64,000 bases of DNA from Winogradskyella ludwigii (lineage in GTDB: Bacteria; Bacteroidota; Bacteroidia; Flavobacteriales; Flavobacteriaceae), in NCBI RefSeq assembly GCF_013403985.1, contig NZ_JABFDF010000005.1:124001-188000 (forward strand), read 5' to 3'. Made by a program: the position numbers and the translations under genes. Below the pieces are notes generated by a model that was not told where the DNA came from, searched no databases, and saw only the letters and a program-made list of their open reading frames with translations. Positions 44,209-52,865 of the stretch are shown one piece after another. Numbering within the stretch: the first letter of the stretch is position 1; each line of letters begins with the position of its first letter.

Positions 44209-45990
44209 GTGAATAATACATTGTTAGAACATATTAACCTCCCCAAAGATTTACGGCAATTAAAACCTGATGACTTACCTCAACTTGCCCAAGAATTACG
44301 TCGCTTTATTATTAATATTGTGGCAACTAAAGAAGGGCATTTAGGCGCAAGTTTAGGTGTGGTTGAACTAACTATAGCTTTGCATTACGTCTTTAACACA
44401 CCAAAAGATGAATTAATTTGGGATGTTGGACATCAGGCTTATGGTCACAAAATTCTAACAGGAAGAAAAGCCATTTTTGAAACCAATAGGCAATTAGGTG
44501 GCATTAGTGGTTTCCCAAAACGAAGTGAAAGCGAATACGATTCTTTTGGTGTTGGACATTCATCTACCTCTATTTCTGCAGCGCTTGGTATGGCAATTGC
44601 ATCGCAGCTTAAAGGTGAAGATAAACACCATATTGCAGTGATTGGTGATGCATCAATTGCAAGCGGAATGGCTTTTGAAGGTCTTAATCATGCCGGAGTT
44701 ACAGATGCTAATCTACTCGTTATTTTAAACGACAATGCTATTGGTATTGACCCAAGTGTTGGTGCTTTAAAACAGTATTTAACGAACGTAAAAAAAGGGA
44801 CTGAGAAACAAGACAATATTTTTGAAGCCCTAAATTTTAATTATTCCGGACCAATTGATGGTCATGATTTACCCTTGTTACTTTCTGAATTAAAACGTTT
44901 AAAAACTGTAAAAGGTCCAAAATTTCTACACCTTATTACTACAAAAGGAAAAGGTTTAAAACAAGCTGAATTAGACCAAGTAAAATATCACGCTCCAGGA
45001 AAATTTGATGCCAACACAGGAGAACTCATTGCCAAATCTGGCCCAAGCCAGCCGCCAAAATTTCAAGATGTTTTTGGAGAAACAATTGTAGAATTGGCTT
45101 TAGAAAATGATAAAATAGTGGGTATTACTCCTGCTATGCCAACTGGGAGTTCTTTAAAATATATGATGGATACCATACCAAATCGTGCTTTCGATGTTGG
45201 TATTGCTGAGCAACACGCTGTAACGCTTGCTGCGGGAATGGCAACACAAGGTCTTATTCCATTTTGTAATATCTATTCTACATTTTTACAACGTGCTTAC
45301 GATCAAATAATTCATGATGTAGCGTTACAAAATTTACCTGTTATATTTTGTCTAGATCGTGCTGGTTTAGTTGGCGAAGATGGTGCTACACATCATGGCG
45401 TTTTTGATTTGGCGTACCTCAATTGCATTCCTAATTTGGTGATTTTTGCACCAAGTAATGCTATTGCGCTTAGAAACATAATGTACACAGCTCAATTAGG
45501 AATTGATTTTCCAATGGCTATTCGTTATCCTCGAGGACGAGGTTATTTGTTAGATTGGAAAAAACCATTCGAGAAAATTGAAATAGGAAAAGGTAGCTGT
45601 TTAAAAAACGGTACTGACATTGCCATACTTTCTATTGGTACACTTTTAAAAAACGTTGAAGATGCTGTTGAGTTATTAAACCAACCAGATGCTATAGGCT
45701 ATTACGATATGCAATTTGTAAAACCTTTAGACGAAGTATTACTTCACAAAATATTTTCATCTTATAAAGCAATAATCACAATCGAAGATGGAACTATTGT
45801 TGGTGGTTTTGGAGCTTCTATACTAGCATTCGCAAATACCAATAATTACAAACTAACTATTATAACTCTAGGAATTGAAGATAAATTTATAGAACACGGC
45901 ACTGTTAATGAATTACAACAATTGCAACAATTAGATCCTTTATCTATAAAAACACAGATTCAGGACTTATTACAATTAACTTCAAAATAA
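44209..45990 (+). CDS. dxs: 1-deoxy-D-xylulose-5-phosphate synthase
   Basis: 593 residues if started at GTG 44209; an ATG at 44176 lies inside the preceding gene and adds an unlikely MQTHKILYFYQ stretch. The TTG at 44221 is a further option. The thiamine diphosphate motif GDASIASGMAFEGLNHAG ... NDNAIGID, the GHSSTSIS loop and the DRAGLVGEDGATHHG motif are all DXS-specific. It condenses pyruvate and glyceraldehyde-3-phosphate, the first step of the MEP isoprenoid pathway. Confidence 0.94.
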   Translation: MNNTLLEHINLPKDLRQLKPDDLPQLAQELRRFIINIVATKEGHLGASLGVVELTIALHYVFNTPKDELIWDVGHQAYGHKILTGRKAIFETNRQLGGISGFPKRSESEYDSFGVGHSSTSISAALGMAIASQLKGEDKHHIAVIGDASIASGMAFEGLNHAGVTDANLLVILNDNAIGIDPSVGALKQYLTNVKKGTEKQDNIFEALNFNYSGPIDGHDLPLLLSELKRLKTVKGPKFLHLITTKGKGLKQAELDQVKYHAPGKFDANTGELIAKSGPSQPPKFQDVFGETIVELALENDKIVGITPAMPTGSSLKYMMDTIPNRAFDVGIAEQHAVTLAAGMATQGLIPFCNIYSTFLQRAYDQIIHDVALQNLPVIFCLDRAGLVGEDGATHHGVFDLAYLNCIPNLVIFAPSNAIALRNIMYTAQLGIDFPMAIRYPRGRGYLLDWKKPFEKIEIGKGSCLKNGTDIAILSIGTLLKNVEDAVELLNQPDAIGYYDMQFVKPLDEVLLHKIFSSYKAIITIEDGTIVGGFGASILAFANTNNYKLTIITLGIEDKFIEHGTVNELQQLQQLDPLSIKTQIQDLLQLTSK

Positions 45991-46025
45991 CCACTTAAAT
46001 ACAATTCTTTAAAATCTATTTTGTG

Positions 46026-46196
46026 TTACTCTTCGGTCTCAACAACAGCTAAATCTATAGATTGATCAACCTGTTCTATGTTATTATTTGCATTTACAAT
46101 TTGATCATGCTTTACATAAGTAATATCGTCTATCATCAATAGGCAAGTCACTACGACTACGAAAATGACTAAGCCTCCAAGTATATTATTTTCCAT
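46026..46196 (-). CDS. small single-span membrane protein, 56 residues
   Basis: ATG at 46196, TAA at 46026-46028 (minus strand). MENNILGGLVIFVVVVTCLL is one N-terminal membrane helix, followed by an acidic soluble tail ending in VETEE. The frame is clean and codon use is like the neighbours. It lies downstream of dgt by 84 bp on the same strand, possibly on the same transcript. No family recognised. Confidence 0.5.
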   Translation of the reverse strand: MENNILGGLVIFVVVVTCLLMIDDITYVKHDQIVNANNNIEQVDQSIDLAVVETEE

Positions 46197-46280
46197 AAGT
46201 AGGTGTTTTAGAGGGCTGATTATGAAACAAATAAAAGCAAAATATCGTTAAAAAACAAATTTATTCGATTAAATGCATTT

Positions 46281-47621
46281 TTATAATATCTGACCTTGTA
46301 ATTTCTTATGTAATAACATTGCATTTGTATCTGATAATTTAGAAATATAAAGACAAATAGCTAACAGGTTTGGATAGAGTTCATCATTACGCAGTTTCAC
46401 TGTTTCCGGGAGAATATCCAATAACAACTTATCATAGCTAGACATATTACCTTCAAAATAATGGTATGCCATTTTACCAAAAGATTCTAGTAACTGATTT
46501 AAAATTCCATAACCAGCAATTTCTTTATTAATGACTTCTTTAGAACGGTAAACATTCTTTATACTGATATCAATAATATCCTTTATTTGTGCTTTATACT
46601 GACTTACATCTAATAATGCGGTCTCAAATTCACCTGCTAAAATAGCTTCTTCATGCTTCATAAATAACGTAGCAGCTTCATCTATTAAGCGTCCAATGGC
46701 TAAGGCTCGTAAATAACTAACGCGATCTTCTGTGGTTTTTAACGCATTATAATTTTCAGTTTTAATGCTACCTCTCACTAAATTAATTAAATATTCTAAA
46801 GCATATTCTTCTTGAATTAATCCAAGATTAATCCCATCTTCAAAATCAATAATGGTATAACATATATCATCTGCCGCTTCTACCAAAAAAGCTAAAGGAT
46901 GTCTCTGATAACTAAGGTAATCTTTATGACGCTTAATTAAACCTAATTCTGAAGCCACATCTTCAAACATATGTTTTTCACTTTGAAAAAAGCCGTATTT
47001 TTTATCTACAATATGGTTGGTTGGCTTTTTAGGTAACGATTCTTTTGGATATTTTGTAAAAGCACCCAATGTTGCATAACTCAAACGCAAACCTCCTTCT
47101 CTACCCTCTCTACTTTCTGTAAGAATCTTGAATCCATTCGCATTTCCTTCAAAATCGCATAAATCTTGATACTCTTTTTCGGTTAAATGCTTTTTAAATT
47201 CTGCACCACTACCGTCTTTAAAATAAGCTCCAATCGCTTTTTCTCCAGAGTGTCCAAAAGGTGGATTTCCAATATCATGAGATAAAGCAGCTGCCGCAAC
47301 AATAGCACCAAAATCATTCATTCTATAACCATGAACATTTTCTAAGTGTGGATGTTTTTTCAGTAATAACTGTCCTACTTTTCTACCTAACGAACGGCCA
47401 ACAACACTAACTTCTAAACTATGGGTTAGTCGCGTATGTACAAAATCGGTTTTAGATAAAGGCACCACTTGTGTTTTATCTTGAAGGCCTCTAAATTCAG
47501 AGGAGAATATAATACGGTCATAATCAACCTCAAAACCCAAACGTGTTTCGTCTTGTTCTTTTCTTAATCTTTTATTGGTGTCGCCAAAGCGCTTTAGAGA
47601 GAGTAATTGTTCCCAGTTCAT
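46281..47621 (-). CDS. dgt: dGTP triphosphohydrolase
   Basis: 446 residues. HD-domain motifs THSLEVSVVGR and SHDIGNPPFGHSGE, and the dNTPase-specific N terminus LSLKRFGD ... FEVDYDRIIFSSEFRGLQDKTQV. It hydrolyses dGTP to deoxyguanosine and triphosphate, controlling dNTP pools. Confidence 0.93.
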   Translation of the reverse strand: MNWEQLLSLKRFGDTNKRLRKEQDETRLGFEVDYDRIIFSSEFRGLQDKTQVVPLSKTDFVHTRLTHSLEVSVVGRSLGRKVGQLLLKKHPHLENVHGYRMNDFGAIVAAAALSHDIGNPPFGHSGEKAIGAYFKDGSGAEFKKHLTEKEYQDLCDFEGNANGFKILTESREGREGGLRLSYATLGAFTKYPKESLPKKPTNHIVDKKYGFFQSEKHMFEDVASELGLIKRHKDYLSYQRHPLAFLVEAADDICYTIIDFEDGINLGLIQEEYALEYLINLVRGSIKTENYNALKTTEDRVSYLRALAIGRLIDEAATLFMKHEEAILAGEFETALLDVSQYKAQIKDIIDISIKNVYRSKEVINKEIAGYGILNQLLESFGKMAYHYFEGNMSSYDKLLLDILPETVKLRNDELYPNLLAICLYISKLSDTNAMLLHKKLQGQIL

Positions 47622-47737
47622 AGTTAATTTCTTAGATGATGCAAGATATAGAAATTGCTATACAATTGATTATATAAAGCTTAGTTAGATGCCAAAAATC
47701 TCAATGTTATGTAATTGTCTCCTTAACATAAAATCAC

Positions 47738-47826
47738 TTAATCCTACGGTAACAGTTAACTAACCTTTTCATTACAAACCTTTAATTTTTAGATAACCTA
47801 CAACTTAGCTAATCACAGTTTCTTTG
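47738..47826 (+). promoter_or_regulatory. Pho-box-like array and promoter of the beta-helix lipoprotein gene
   Basis: Boxes of the RTAACNT type recur every 11 bp: TTAATCC 47738, GTAACAG 47749, CTAACCT 47760, ATTACAA 47771, TTAATTT 47782, ATAACCT 47793 and the weak CTTAGCT 47804. The -7-like TTTCTTTG lies at 47819-47826, 15 and 26 bp after the last two box starts, the same phasing as the porin and PiT promoters. The assignment to PhoB is inferred. Confidence 0.55.
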
Positions 47827-47871
47827 CAGCGTAATACAAAAAAAATTAAACCACATATTAAATTTTATCTC

Positions 47872-49143
47872 ATGAAAAAAATCCTTTTAACCACATTAGT
47901 AGCTTCTTTACTGGTATTTACTAGTTGTTTTAAAGATGATGACACACCTATCATAATCGAAGAAACTACAATCATTATCAATGATCCTGGAACAGTAGGT
48001 GAAGACTGCCCACTTATAGCTGTGACTGGTGCAATAACTAGTAACACAACTTGGACTGCGGATAACATTTACCAATTAAATCAAAAAGTTGTTGTTAGTG
48101 AAGGTATCACCTTAACTATCAATCCAGGTACAATTATAAAAGGGTCTCCTGGAACAGGTTCTTTAGCTTCAGCATTAATCGTTGCAAGAGGAGCTACATT
48201 AGATGCTCAAGGTACAGCAGACCAACCAATTATTTTTACTTCAACAAGTGATAATATTACTTGTGGCCAAACAGCCGGAACTAACTTAGACGAAAATGAT
48301 AGAGGTCTTTGGGGAGGTTTAATTGTTTTAGGTTATGCACCTTGTTCTTTCTCTGGTGATATTACTGAAGCTCAAATAGAAGGGATTCCTGCTGATGATA
48401 CTTTTGGACTTTACGGAGGTACTGATGCTGCTGACAACTCTGGAAGCTTACAATACATCTCTATTCGTCATGGTGGCGCTTTAATAGGTGAAGGAAATGA
48501 AATTAATGGTTTAACACTTGGTGGTGTTGGTACTGGAACTCTAATTAACAACATAGAGGTAGTTGCTAACGTTGATGATGGTGTTGAATTCTTTGGAGGA
48601 ACTGTAAATACAACCAACTTATTAGTTTGGGCTCAAGGTGATGATGCTTTAGATATTGACCAAGCTTATTCTGGTACAATTGATAACGCTGTTGTTGTTT
48701 TAGGTGATTTTTCTGATCATGCTTTTGAAGTTGATGGTCCTGAAGGAAGCGCTACAGGTTCTTTTACGCTACAAAACATTACAATTATTGGTAACACAAC
48801 TACTGATAACGGAGAATATGCGGATTACAGAAGTAATGCCATGGGAACTACAAACAACATCTACGCTTATGGATTTAAAGATTCTTCTGATATAGAATTA
48901 GATAACGATGGTGTAGCAACAAACTATAACGACGGCTTATTAACATTTGGCGCATGGCAAATAGTATTACCTGCAGGAGTAGCGAATGTTACTGATGTTT
49001 TTGTAAACAAGGCTGAGACTGTAACCGTTACAGGTTTTGGATCTACAGCTACTGCTGTTACTCAAGGTACTCAAACTATTGGAGCATCGACTTCAAACTT
49101 TAGCTGGACGTATGCAAATACAGCTGGCGGATTAGGTTTTTAA
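47872..49143 (+). CDS. secreted beta-helix lipoprotein paired with a TonB receptor
   Basis: 423 residues from ATG 47872. A TTG 48 bp upstream lies within the -7 region and is rejected. Lipobox VFTSCFKD. From residue 45 the protein is repetitive, Gly/Asn/Thr-rich and beta-helix-like (GEGNEINGLTLGGVGTG, VEFFGGTVNTTNLLVWAQG). It is probably a surface-exposed lipoprotein that works with the receptor 65 bp downstream. Phosphate-responsive expression is suggested by the promoter. Ligand unknown. Confidence 0.7.
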   Translation: MKKILLTTLVASLLVFTSCFKDDDTPIIIEETTIIINDPGTVGEDCPLIAVTGAITSNTTWTADNIYQLNQKVVVSEGITLTINPGTIIKGSPGTGSLASALIVARGATLDAQGTADQPIIFTSTSDNITCGQTAGTNLDENDRGLWGGLIVLGYAPCSFSGDITEAQIEGIPADDTFGLYGGTDAADNSGSLQYISIRHGGALIGEGNEINGLTLGGVGTGTLINNIEVVANVDDGVEFFGGTVNTTNLLVWAQGDDALDIDQAYSGTIDNAVVVLGDFSDHAFEVDGPEGSATGSFTLQNITIIGNTTTDNGEYADYRSNAMGTTNNIYAYGFKDSSDIELDNDGVATNYNDGLLTFGAWQIVLPAGVANVTDVFVNKAETVTVTGFGSTATAVTQGTQTIGASTSNFSWTYANTAGGLGF

Positions 49144-49163
49144 TAACATCATTTAAACATACA

Positions 49164-49193
49164 AACCCATCGTTTACAAGGTAAGCGATGGGT
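49164..49193 (+). terminator. strong hairpin between lipoprotein and receptor genes
   Basis: AACCCATCGTTTAC pairs with GTAAGCGATGGGTT (one G-U pair) around AAG, followed by ATTTAAATTT. Without a clean T-run it is probably a leaky terminator or mRNA-stabilising stem. It also contains the ATG at 49188, an unlikely start for the receptor. Confidence 0.65.
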
Positions 49194-49208
49194 TATTTAA
49201 ATTTCAAT

Positions 49209-52034
49209 ATGAAAAATACACAAAACGTTTTAACTTTTGTTTTCTTTCTAATTACCTATTTCACATTCTCTCAAGGAAAAGTTACTGGAACAGTAATGGA
49301 TGGTGAGTTTAATGAACCTATGGCTTTCTCTAATGTCGTAGTTAAAGGAACAACAATAGGTGTTAGCGCTGACTTTGATGGAAAATATGAACTAGAATTA
49401 GAAGAAGGAACCTATACCTTAGTCTTTTCATTTGTTGGTTATACCACTCAAGAAATCACAGGTGTGGTTGTTAAATCTAATGACATTACTGTTTTAGATA
49501 TTGTTTTAGCGACTAACTCATTAGACACTGTTGTTATAACAACTTCTACAAAACGTAACACTGAGAATTCTGTTTTAAATCTTCAGAAAAAATCTGTTGT
49601 AGTAATGGATGGTTTATCTGCACAGGCTATAAAAAGCTCTGGTGCTAGTAATGTAGCCAGTGCTGTTAAGAGTGTACCAGGTGTTTCTATTCAAGGAGGA
49701 AAATACGTTTACGTACGTGGATTAGGTGACAGATATACCAAATCTATATTAAACGGCATTGATATTCCTGGTTTAGATCCTGATAGAAATACGATTCAGA
49801 TGGATTTATTTCCTACTAATATTTTAGATAATGTTATTGTATTAAAATCGGCTTCTGCTGAGTATCCTGCAGATTTCACAGGTGGAATTGTAAATATTGT
49901 AACTAAAGATTTTCCTACTAAAGCAGAATACACCTTATCATTAGGAGTGGGTTACAATCCCGATATGCATTTTAATAATGACTATTTAACATCTGCCGGA
50001 AGTGACACAGATTTATTTGGTTTTGATGATGGTACACGTGATTTGCCTATTCATAGATACCAACAAATTCCTGGAACTTTTGATAACAAATTATTATTAT
50101 CATCACTTACAAGCAGATTCCAAAGTGAGCTTAGAGCAAAAAAGCAAGCCAGCGGAATGAACTATGATTTTGGTTTCACATTAGGAAATCAGTACGATCT
50201 TGGCGATGACAAAATTGGTTACCAAGCTTCTTTTTCTTATAAAAATGAAACTACATTTTATGAAAACAGAGAAGATGGTGCTTATGTAAAAAACAGTTCT
50301 AATACTGGTGACAATAATTTAAGTTCTGTTTTAGACTCTAAAGGTTCTGAAGGTATAAATAACATTATACTTAACGGAATGTTAGGTCTTACTTATAAAA
50401 CGGGAATGTCTAAATTTAAGGCTAACCTATTGCATATTCAAAATGGTGAATCTAGTGCAGGTTTTTACAATCAAGTAATATCACAAGATGGTGTTGGTGG
50501 AGGTTTAGAGCCTTTAACTAAAAATGCTATTACTTACACAGAACGTTCAGTAACCAACTTATTACTTTCTGGTAAACACCGTTTAAGTAACGATGAAAAT
50601 GCTATTAATTTAGAATGGAAATTATCTCCTACTTTTTCTAAAGTGATGGATAAAGATCATAGAATTACACCTTTGCAACAAGCAGATAATGGAGATTCAT
50701 TTATTAGTCCATCGGCTTCAACATTTCCGATTCAATTATGGAGAAACTTAATTGAAGAAAGCTGGTCTGGTAAAGTAGATTTAGATAAAACAGTAAATAT
50801 CTTTGGAAGTCCTGGTAAACTTAAATTTGGAGGTGCTTACACTTACAAGTTTAGAGATTTTAGTATTGACGATTACACGTTTAATATACAAGGAGATGAT
50901 GCCTTTATTGCAAGTGGAGATGTAGATCAGTTATTAAACCCTAACAATATCTGGAATCCGGATACTGATAGTGGCTCTTTCTTAATTTTTGGTGATCAAT
51001 TTAATGCTAACGATGCTTACGAAGGTGAGCAAGGTATTGCAGCGACTTATTTTTCTGCAGAATTTAATATCACTGAAAACTTTAAATCTGTTTTAGGTAT
51101 AAGAACTGAATATTTTAGCTCTTATTATACAGGTCAAAATAATACAACTGTTTTTGACAGAGAGTCTATTTTAGATGAATTTGATTTATTTCCATCTGCA
51201 AATTTAATTTACTCATTAAGTGATCAATCTAATTTAAGATCTTCTTATTCTAGAACAACAGCGAGACCTTCATTTAAAGAAGCTTCTGTTGCACAGATAT
51301 TTGATCCTATTACCAACCGATTATTTATTGGTAACATTGACTTAGTACCAACCTACGTGAATAACTTTGATTTAAGGTATGAGCACTTTGGAGATAATGG
51401 ACAGATGTTTGCGGTTAGTGGTTTTTACAAAGACTTTACAGATCCTATAGAACAATCTTTCTTCTTACAAGCACCAACACAGTTAACCGTAGACAACTTA
51501 GGTAATGCAACTGTTTATGGTGTAGAGTTTGAATTAAGACAACGTTTAGGATTTATTTCTGAAGGTTTAAACAATCTTAAATTTAATGCGAATGTTTCTA
51601 TAATTAAATCTGAATTAACAATGTCTGAAGATGAATTTGAAAGTAGAACTCTTGCTGCAAGAGATGGAGAAACGATAGATCGAGAAAGAGATTTACAAGG
51701 TCAAGCTCCTTATCTTATTAATGTTGGTTTAGATTACAACAATTCTGATCTAGGATTTCAAACAGGTTTATTTTACAACGTTCAAGGTTCTACTTTAGAA
51801 GTTGTTGGTATTGGTTTAGTACCAGATGTATATACACAGCCTTTTAGTAGCTTAAATTTTACACTTAATAAATCTTTTGGAGAGAAGAAAAATTCTTCTA
51901 TTGATTTAAAAGTTGCTAATTTATTAAGCAGTACAAGACTTAGTGAATATGAATCTTACGGAACAGACAACCAAACCTTCTCTTTAAGAGAACCTGGTAC
52001 TGAAATATCTTTAGGCTATTCTTTTAAATTTTAA
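49209..52034 (+). CDS. TonB-dependent receptor with carboxypeptidase-like N-terminal domain
   Basis: 941 residues from ATG 49209, which begins the signal peptide (FFLITYFTFSQG). An upstream ATG at 49188 is inside the hairpin. A CarboxypepD_reg-like domain (about 23-105) is followed by the plug (SVPGVSIQGGKYVYVRGLGDR) and a large barrel ending in ISLGYSFKF. It is not a SusC relative by length and lacks a SusD partner. Together with the upstream lipoprotein it may import an organic or inorganic phosphorus source; this rests on promoter and neighbours. Confidence 0.88.
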   Translation: MKNTQNVLTFVFFLITYFTFSQGKVTGTVMDGEFNEPMAFSNVVVKGTTIGVSADFDGKYELELEEGTYTLVFSFVGYTTQEITGVVVKSNDITVLDIVLATNSLDTVVITTSTKRNTENSVLNLQKKSVVVMDGLSAQAIKSSGASNVASAVKSVPGVSIQGGKYVYVRGLGDRYTKSILNGIDIPGLDPDRNTIQMDLFPTNILDNVIVLKSASAEYPADFTGGIVNIVTKDFPTKAEYTLSLGVGYNPDMHFNNDYLTSAGSDTDLFGFDDGTRDLPIHRYQQIPGTFDNKLLLSSLTSRFQSELRAKKQASGMNYDFGFTLGNQYDLGDDKIGYQASFSYKNETTFYENREDGAYVKNSSNTGDNNLSSVLDSKGSEGINNIILNGMLGLTYKTGMSKFKANLLHIQNGESSAGFYNQVISQDGVGGGLEPLTKNAITYTERSVTNLLLSGKHRLSNDENAINLEWKLSPTFSKVMDKDHRITPLQQADNGDSFISPSASTFPIQLWRNLIEESWSGKVDLDKTVNIFGSPGKLKFGGAYTYKFRDFSIDDYTFNIQGDDAFIASGDVDQLLNPNNIWNPDTDSGSFLIFGDQFNANDAYEGEQGIAATYFSAEFNITENFKSVLGIRTEYFSSYYTGQNNTTVFDRESILDEFDLFPSANLIYSLSDQSNLRSSYSRTTARPSFKEASVAQIFDPITNRLFIGNIDLVPTYVNNFDLRYEHFGDNGQMFAVSGFYKDFTDPIEQSFFLQAPTQLTVDNLGNATVYGVEFELRQRLGFISEGLNNLKFNANVSIIKSELTMSEDEFESRTLAARDGETIDRERDLQGQAPYLINVGLDYNNSDLGFQTGLFYNVQGSTLEVVGIGLVPDVYTQPFSSLNFTLNKSFGEKKNSSIDLKVANLLSSTRLSEYESYGTDNQTFSLREPGTEISLGYSFKF

Positions 52035-52055
52035 GACTACTAAATTTTATATAAA

Positions 52056-52090
52056 ATAAAAAGGCTTTCCAATTGGAAAGCCTTTTTTTT
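52056..52090. terminator. bidirectional intrinsic terminator
   Basis: AAAGGCTTTCC pairs with GGAAAGCCTTT around AATT, with A-run before and eight T residues after. It serves the receptor (+) and the YwqK-like gene (-). Confidence 0.92.
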
Positions 52091-52116
52091 GTTGTTGTTT
52101 ATTTGAGTAATCTAAA

Positions 52117-52476
52117 TTATCTGTTTCTAACGGCAACTTTAGTTTTGTTATCCCATTTGTTAACTGTAACAATTCTAGAATCGATGTAATCTACTTCTTT
52201 TAAAGAATCACCTTCCCAGAAGAACCATTTCCCCACCTTTTTACCAGCTTCGTAATTACCTTTAGCAACTTTGTTCCCTTCGGTATCAAAGCTCGTCCAT
52301 TCGCCTTGTAATTTACCTTCAGCATTAAACATTCCTGTTTGTTGTACTGCTCCATTTTCATGGAAATAGGTGGCTACAGTTACATCTCCTTTTTTCTCTA
52401 ATTTTGGTTGAACTTTATCTTGAGCGTAAGAAAAACCTACACACAACATTACTAATACTAATACTATCTTTTTCAT
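52117..52476 (-). CDS. secreted MORN-like (YwqK-family) protein
   Basis: 119 residues. Signal peptide (VGFSYAQ) and three MORN-like repeats: YFHENGAVQQTGMFNAEGKL, EWTSFDTEGNKVAKGNYEAG and WFFWEGDSLKEVDYID. Database names call this family YwqK antitoxin, but a secreted copy without a partner toxin is unlikely to be one. The promoter region holds four 11-bp-spaced boxes, so expression probably follows phosphate supply. Confidence 0.7.
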   Translation of the reverse strand: MKKIVLVLVMLCVGFSYAQDKVQPKLEKKGDVTVATYFHENGAVQQTGMFNAEGKLQGEWTSFDTEGNKVAKGNYEAGKKVGKWFFWEGDSLKEVDYIDSRIVTVNKWDNKTKVAVRNR

Positions 52477-52507
52477 AACTAATTAAATTTTACTGATACT
52501 TACAGTG

Positions 52508-52563
52508 TAAATATAGTTAATATTTTACATTTAAACAACATTCACATAACATTAGCTTAACAT
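52508..52563 (-). promoter_or_regulatory. promoter of the YwqK-like gene with four Pho-box-like repeats
   Basis: Plus-strand boxes TTTACAT 52524, ACAACAT 52535, ATAACAT 52546 and TTAACAT 52557 are spaced exactly 11 bp. On the minus strand the -7-like TATATTTA (52515-52508) begins 15 bp after the nearest box, the same distance as at the plus-strand promoters, but the boxes are inverted relative to this gene. Confidence 0.5.
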
Positions 52564-52622
52564 TGGAAATGCAAAACACTGTATTAGTGATAATTAAACC
52601 CTCTAAAAAGAAGGTGTTATCC

Positions 52623-52678
52623 TTAATAATTACATAATATTGGCTTTACAATCACATTATATTAAGTGTTCATATTTG
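52623..52678 (+). promoter_or_regulatory. Pho-box-like promoter without a protein gene
   Basis: Boxes TTAATAA 52623, ATAATAT 52634, TTTACAA 52645 and ATTATAT 52656 lie 11 bp apart; -7-like CATATTTG at 52671-52678 begins 15 bp after the last box. The match of individual boxes is weaker than elsewhere. It points at the small transcript ending at 52785. Confidence 0.45.
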
Positions 52679-52684
52679 TAAAGT

Positions 52685-52785
52685 GTTAATATCACACGAT
52701 TAGTATCTCATATTTTTTATTAGTTTTTGTCGACTTAATAATTATGATTTCTAATAAGGCTGCTTTTTTTAAAGCAGCCTTTTTT
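52685..52785 (+). ncRNA. candidate phosphate-controlled small RNA, about 100 nt
   Basis: No usable reading frame between the predicted promoter (-7 at 52671-52678) and the terminator at 52757-52785. The middle carries TATTAGTTTTTGTCGACT (52718-52735), exactly complementary to 52839-52856 at the 5' end of the porin transcript. It could silence or stabilise the porin mRNA by base pairing. Confidence 0.45.
52757..52785 (+). terminator. intrinsic terminator upstream of the porin gene
   Basis: AAGGCTGCTTT pairs with AAAGCAGCCTT around TTTT, followed by a T-run. No protein gene precedes it on this strand for 700 bp, so it implies a short RNA. Confidence 0.9.
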
Positions 52786-52803
52786 ATGATAAATAATACT
52801 AAG

Positions 52804-52837
52804 GAAACATTCACGTAACATTAAAGTTAGTTATTTG
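52804..52837 (+). promoter_or_regulatory. Pho-box-like promoter of the porin gene
   Basis: Boxes GAAACAT 52804 and GTAACAT 52815 (11 bp apart), with the -7-like GTTATTTG at 52830-52837 starting 15 bp after the second box. A six-codon ORF (ATG 52856 to TAG 52876) overlaps the true start at 52866. Confidence 0.55.
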
Positions 52838-52865
52838 CAGTCGACAAAAACTAATATGATTACGA

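Larger units (their letters stand above)
52718..52856. repeat. 18-bp perfect inverted repeat, arms 52718-52735 and 52839-52856
   Basis: TATTAGTTTTTGTCGACT and AGTCGACAAAAACTAATA are exact reverse complements, 103 bp apart, and enclose the terminator and the porin promoter. Both arms are read on the plus strand: the first in the candidate small RNA, the second at the porin mRNA start. Confidence 0.9.

Noticed and set aside
52118..52476. YwqK antitoxin label suggesting a toxin-antitoxin pair
   Set aside because: The protein has a signal peptide and MORN repeats and no toxin gene is adjacent.
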